DNA of 64,000 nt, taken from assembly GCA_037074705.1 (NCBI GenBank), contig CM073590.1:8324001-8388000 (forward strand), given 5' to 3'. Below are positions 61,666-64,000 of this stretch, one piece after another (position 1 is the first letter of the stretch; each line of letters begins with the position of its first letter). This DNA comes from Zhengitettix transpicula (Eukaryota; Arthropoda; Insecta; Orthoptera; Tetrigidae). Under the pieces are notes generated by a model. The model was not told where the DNA came from, did not search any database, and saw only the letters and a list, made by a program, of their open reading frames with translations. The position numbers and the translations under genes were made by a program.

Positions 61666-62092
61666 ATTCGGTAAATAAATGTCGTTCATTATTTAGATTG
61701 CTGAATACTTTTATACTCAGATTAATTATTATCCCCTCAGTCATAAACTTCTTATAAATTAACCGTACATAATAACGACAGTAATTTTTTTTTCATATTG
61801 ACGAAATAAAATGTTTACTTCTGTTCTCAAAATATGAGGACCTTAAATTACTTGTTCCTTGATTTTCACATAAGGAATCTCTCTTGCAGTTAAGACAATA
61901 TTACATAAAATCCAAAATGTTTTGAATATTATTCAAATCAATAAAACTGTGATTTACTTATTTATGATTACATTTTTCAACGGTTTGAGTTTAAATTCTT
62001 ACAGTGATATCCTCTAAATTTTATGTTTTTATTTTTCCTTTCATTGTAAATTTAATAAAATATTTTTTCTGGCATATTTAATCCTTCACAAT

Positions 62093-62116
62093 TATATATA
62101 TATATATATATATATA
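62093..62116. repeat. (TA)n microsatellite
   Basis: Short uninterrupted TA tract. Confidence 0.85.
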
Positions 62117-62605
62117 ATTTCTTAGTTCATTTACTGTCAAAGAATGTATTATATACGTGCAGAGTAGAATATTTTGTATCTCTAAAGAGAATATTTATTT
62201 TCCATGCAGTCCGTCTTGGGTTACGAGTCATCTCGCAAATCTGTTTAAAGAAGCCAAGAAAATCTTTACTACTTAAATATGAAGAGCGGGCAACATTTTC
62301 AGCAAGATAAAATGGTTTCAAAGTTAATCAAAGGTTCAGTAGGATATATTCTTCTTACTCTCAAATATATATTTTTTATCAGAATTATAACATATTACTT
62401 TTTAAAAAGTTAATAAAAACGCATTAGATTCAGAAATTAATATTCATATCCGTCAGTTTTCAAACTATATCGACGATTTGAAAAATGAGATAAATTAATA
62501 CAGTACTGTCAGTAGAACATGTCATACGCAAATATTTTGACGACGTTCAAGTATCCTAGTTTTTACCTTTTCAAATAGTAGTACACTTTTTAATAAAGCG
62601 GTTTT

Positions 62606-63205
62606 TTTAGGGTAACAGGCTACATGAGGGTAATCCACGTTGGGTAACTCCCCTTTAATAGCATAGGAAGGGATTTGAAAAAAGAAGGATGCGGAAGGAT
62701 AGAGAAAGCTAGCCAAGGGTTAACTAGGGCCCTAGGGCTATAGTTTAAGGATCCTACCCGGCATTCGCCTAAAAGTAATGCAGGGAAAACCCTAGAAAAA
62801 CCTGTATCAGGTAGGTCGAGCATTGGGTACTTGTCCCACGCCCTTCCGATAGCGGGAGAGGAGTTTGCTGTGGGGACGCAGCATTACCTTCTCCGTTCCT
62901 CAACCAGTTTAGGAGGCAGCTGGCCGACTTTTCCAATGGGAATAGCGGACAACTCTTATCGTATGCCCAAGGTCTGCGACCCCGGAACATACACCTCTCA
63001 AAACAGGCCGAGGTGCCTCGGCTTGTGGGAACGTTAGTTCAAAATCGGAGAGGAAAAGGCATCCCCATAGGTAGCCCCTTCGTATCTCTCCTACAAGGTT
63101 CTGCCTGCGAGAGAACATCCCTCGCACGTATTGCCTGCGAGAGAATAGCCCTCGCACGTATTGCCTGCGAGAGAATAGCCCTCGCAGACCTACTAGACCT
63201 TTAAT
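62606..63205 (-). mobile_element. retroposon family A, longest copy
   Basis: It runs from the T-rich start TTTTTTTAGGGTAACAGGCTAC, through ACTCCCCTTTAATAGCATAGG, TTAACTAGGGCCCTAGGGC, GGATCCTACCCGGCATTCGCC, GGGACGCAGCATTACC and CGGAACATACACCTCTC, to ATCCCCATAGGTAGCCCC and a 30-bp tandem repeat at the far (5', sense -) end. I see no reverse transcriptase or tRNA-like head. It is probably the 3' part of a LINE or a SINE-like derivative. Confidence 0.75.
63103..63189. repeat. 30-bp tandem repeat, 3 units
   Basis: Units begin at 63103, 63133 and 63163 (GCCTGCGAGAGAATAGCCC then TCGCACGTATT). Units 2 and 3 are essentially identical; unit 1 differs at two bases. Each unit is a weak hairpin (GCGAGAG against CCCTCGC). 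It sits at the 5' end of the longest family A copy; the other near full-length copy, ending at about 29060, has a single related unit. Confidence 0.85.
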
Positions 63206-63240
63206 AAAGCGCTTATGTTTTATACATATATACATAACAG

Positions 63241-63278
63241 TGTGTGTGTGCGAGAGAGAGAGAGAGAGAGAGAGAGAC
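63241..63278. repeat. (TG)n(AG)n microsatellite
   Basis: Five TG units, one C, then about 13 GA units. Confidence 0.9.
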
Positions 63279-63279
63279 A

Positions 63280-64000
63280 GATCTGAGTGCGAAACTGAAT
63301 TTGCGAGTTTGCGGGATAATATGGTGAATAGATTTTGCATTGCCAACGATTTAACTGATTTCGGTTTCATGACATTCAGATTACACTTCAATTACTGTAA
63401 AATATATACTTCTATTTCAGTTCACAGAATTTTCATAGTGCTAATTAATTAACTGAAAAAGGCTTACGGCATTTCAGGTTCACTAGGACAGATAATTAAG
63501 CGTTTTTAACGTTTGGGACTTCTCTCCGTTTCGGCTCTTTAGTCGTATTTAGTTTAAGACTCTTCCGTAAAGAAAGATGAAACACAAAATTTTCATTCAT
63601 CGGAATTCTTTTCATTTTAACTCGCGAGGAATAAATCACACGTTTTAAATACACAAATTGATTAGAATAAACTAAATTTAAGTTTTATATTTAGGCAACG
63701 TACTCTACCTTTTCGTAATTCATGTTTTTATTATGATACACTTCAGTTTGAGCACACATTATGTTACGTTCGCCAGTTGGTTACCTGGTTAAACTTATAT
63801 AAAATTGAGGGTAAGAGTGACTTGAAATGATGAGGACACTTAAGACAGGTTCACCATTGGCAGAAAAATTAAAATGTTAATGCTGTTATATTATTACATA
63901 TTTCTAAAAATAATTTTAAATAAAAATGTCTTGAACTCCTTTAAATTTTTTTAATACAAACTGTAATCAGCAGTTTAATAAATTATCACAATCAATTTGT
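63280..64000. other. AT-rich stretch, nothing recognised
   Basis: No otd exon encoding the VWFKNRRAKCR end of the homeodomain is found here or elsewhere to the window edge. Confidence 0.6.

Larger units (their letters stand above)
59773..62605. other. mostly featureless stretch
   Basis: 60780-60930 is GC-richer (CTATCCTGGCGGGTTGAAACCCC, CACGTGGCAGTGGTGCGGC) and GGGTTGAAACCC recalls a tRNA T-arm, but no second copy supports a SINE. The rest is AT-rich with microsatellites and one decayed element end, annotated separately. Confidence 0.5.

Overview
The window looks like a piece of a large, AT-rich, repeat-laden arthropod genome, most likely an insect and perhaps a hemimetabolous one such as a cockroach, termite or stick insect. 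The order is a guess. It carries spliced exons with GT-AG borders, introns of 10 kb and more, microsatellites, tRNA-derived SINEs, Penelope-like retroelements and LINE relics. There is no prokaryotic-type gene organisation.

The only host gene I recognise is an orthodenticle/Otx (otd, ocelliless) homeobox gene on the + strand. One exon (31849-32018) encodes the Otx-type N-terminus. The next (41703-41854) encodes residues 1-46 of a homeodomain identical to the Otx/Otd type as I remember it. Both splice junctions keep the frame. The exon for the end of the recognition helix (with residue 50) and for the C-terminus is not seen, so the following intron exceeds 22 kb. A 33-nt microexon with strong splice sites at 15170-15202 is frame-compatible with the 31849 exon and may be an upstream otd exon. 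A GC-rich block at 6420-6800 could be a promoter or first exon.

Across the locus sit about ten isolated blocks of 200-500 bp with higher GC and complexity than the AT-rich background (about 8.2, 11.6, 13.8, 17.2, 19.6, 21.7, 24.5, 28.0, 36.3, 45.8, 48.2 and 55.2 kb). Several hold TAATCC/TAATCT-type sites, the sequence bound by K50 homeodomains such as Otd itself, and some hold CTCF-like motifs. They are good candidates for cis-regulatory elements of otd. Conservation has to be tested.

Much of the rest is mobile DNA. (1) Penelope-like element (PLE) ends, including a GIY-YIG endonuclease remnant at 34304-34610 (-) broken by one stop codon and a more decayed one at 45125-45320 (-). Many PLE 3' ends are arranged as outward-facing inverted pairs (foldbacks). 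(2) A retroposon family whose 11 recognised copies mostly share one A-rich end but differ at the other. Five lie between 26.5 and 31.2 kb, just upstream of the otd exon. (3) Two tandem copies of a tRNA-like SINE at 24.9-25.3 kb. (4) A LINE relic at 48.6-50.0 kb (-). (5) Several mini- and microsatellites.

The most unusual pattern is a motif recurring in at least nine places, in repeats of quite different sequence: CTGANGA, one or two extra bases, a short self-complementary stem-loop, then GAAAC. The stem bases differ from copy to copy while staying complementary, as expected for a conserved RNA fold. The layout resembles the hammerhead ribozyme core, and hammerheads are known from Penelope-like elements.
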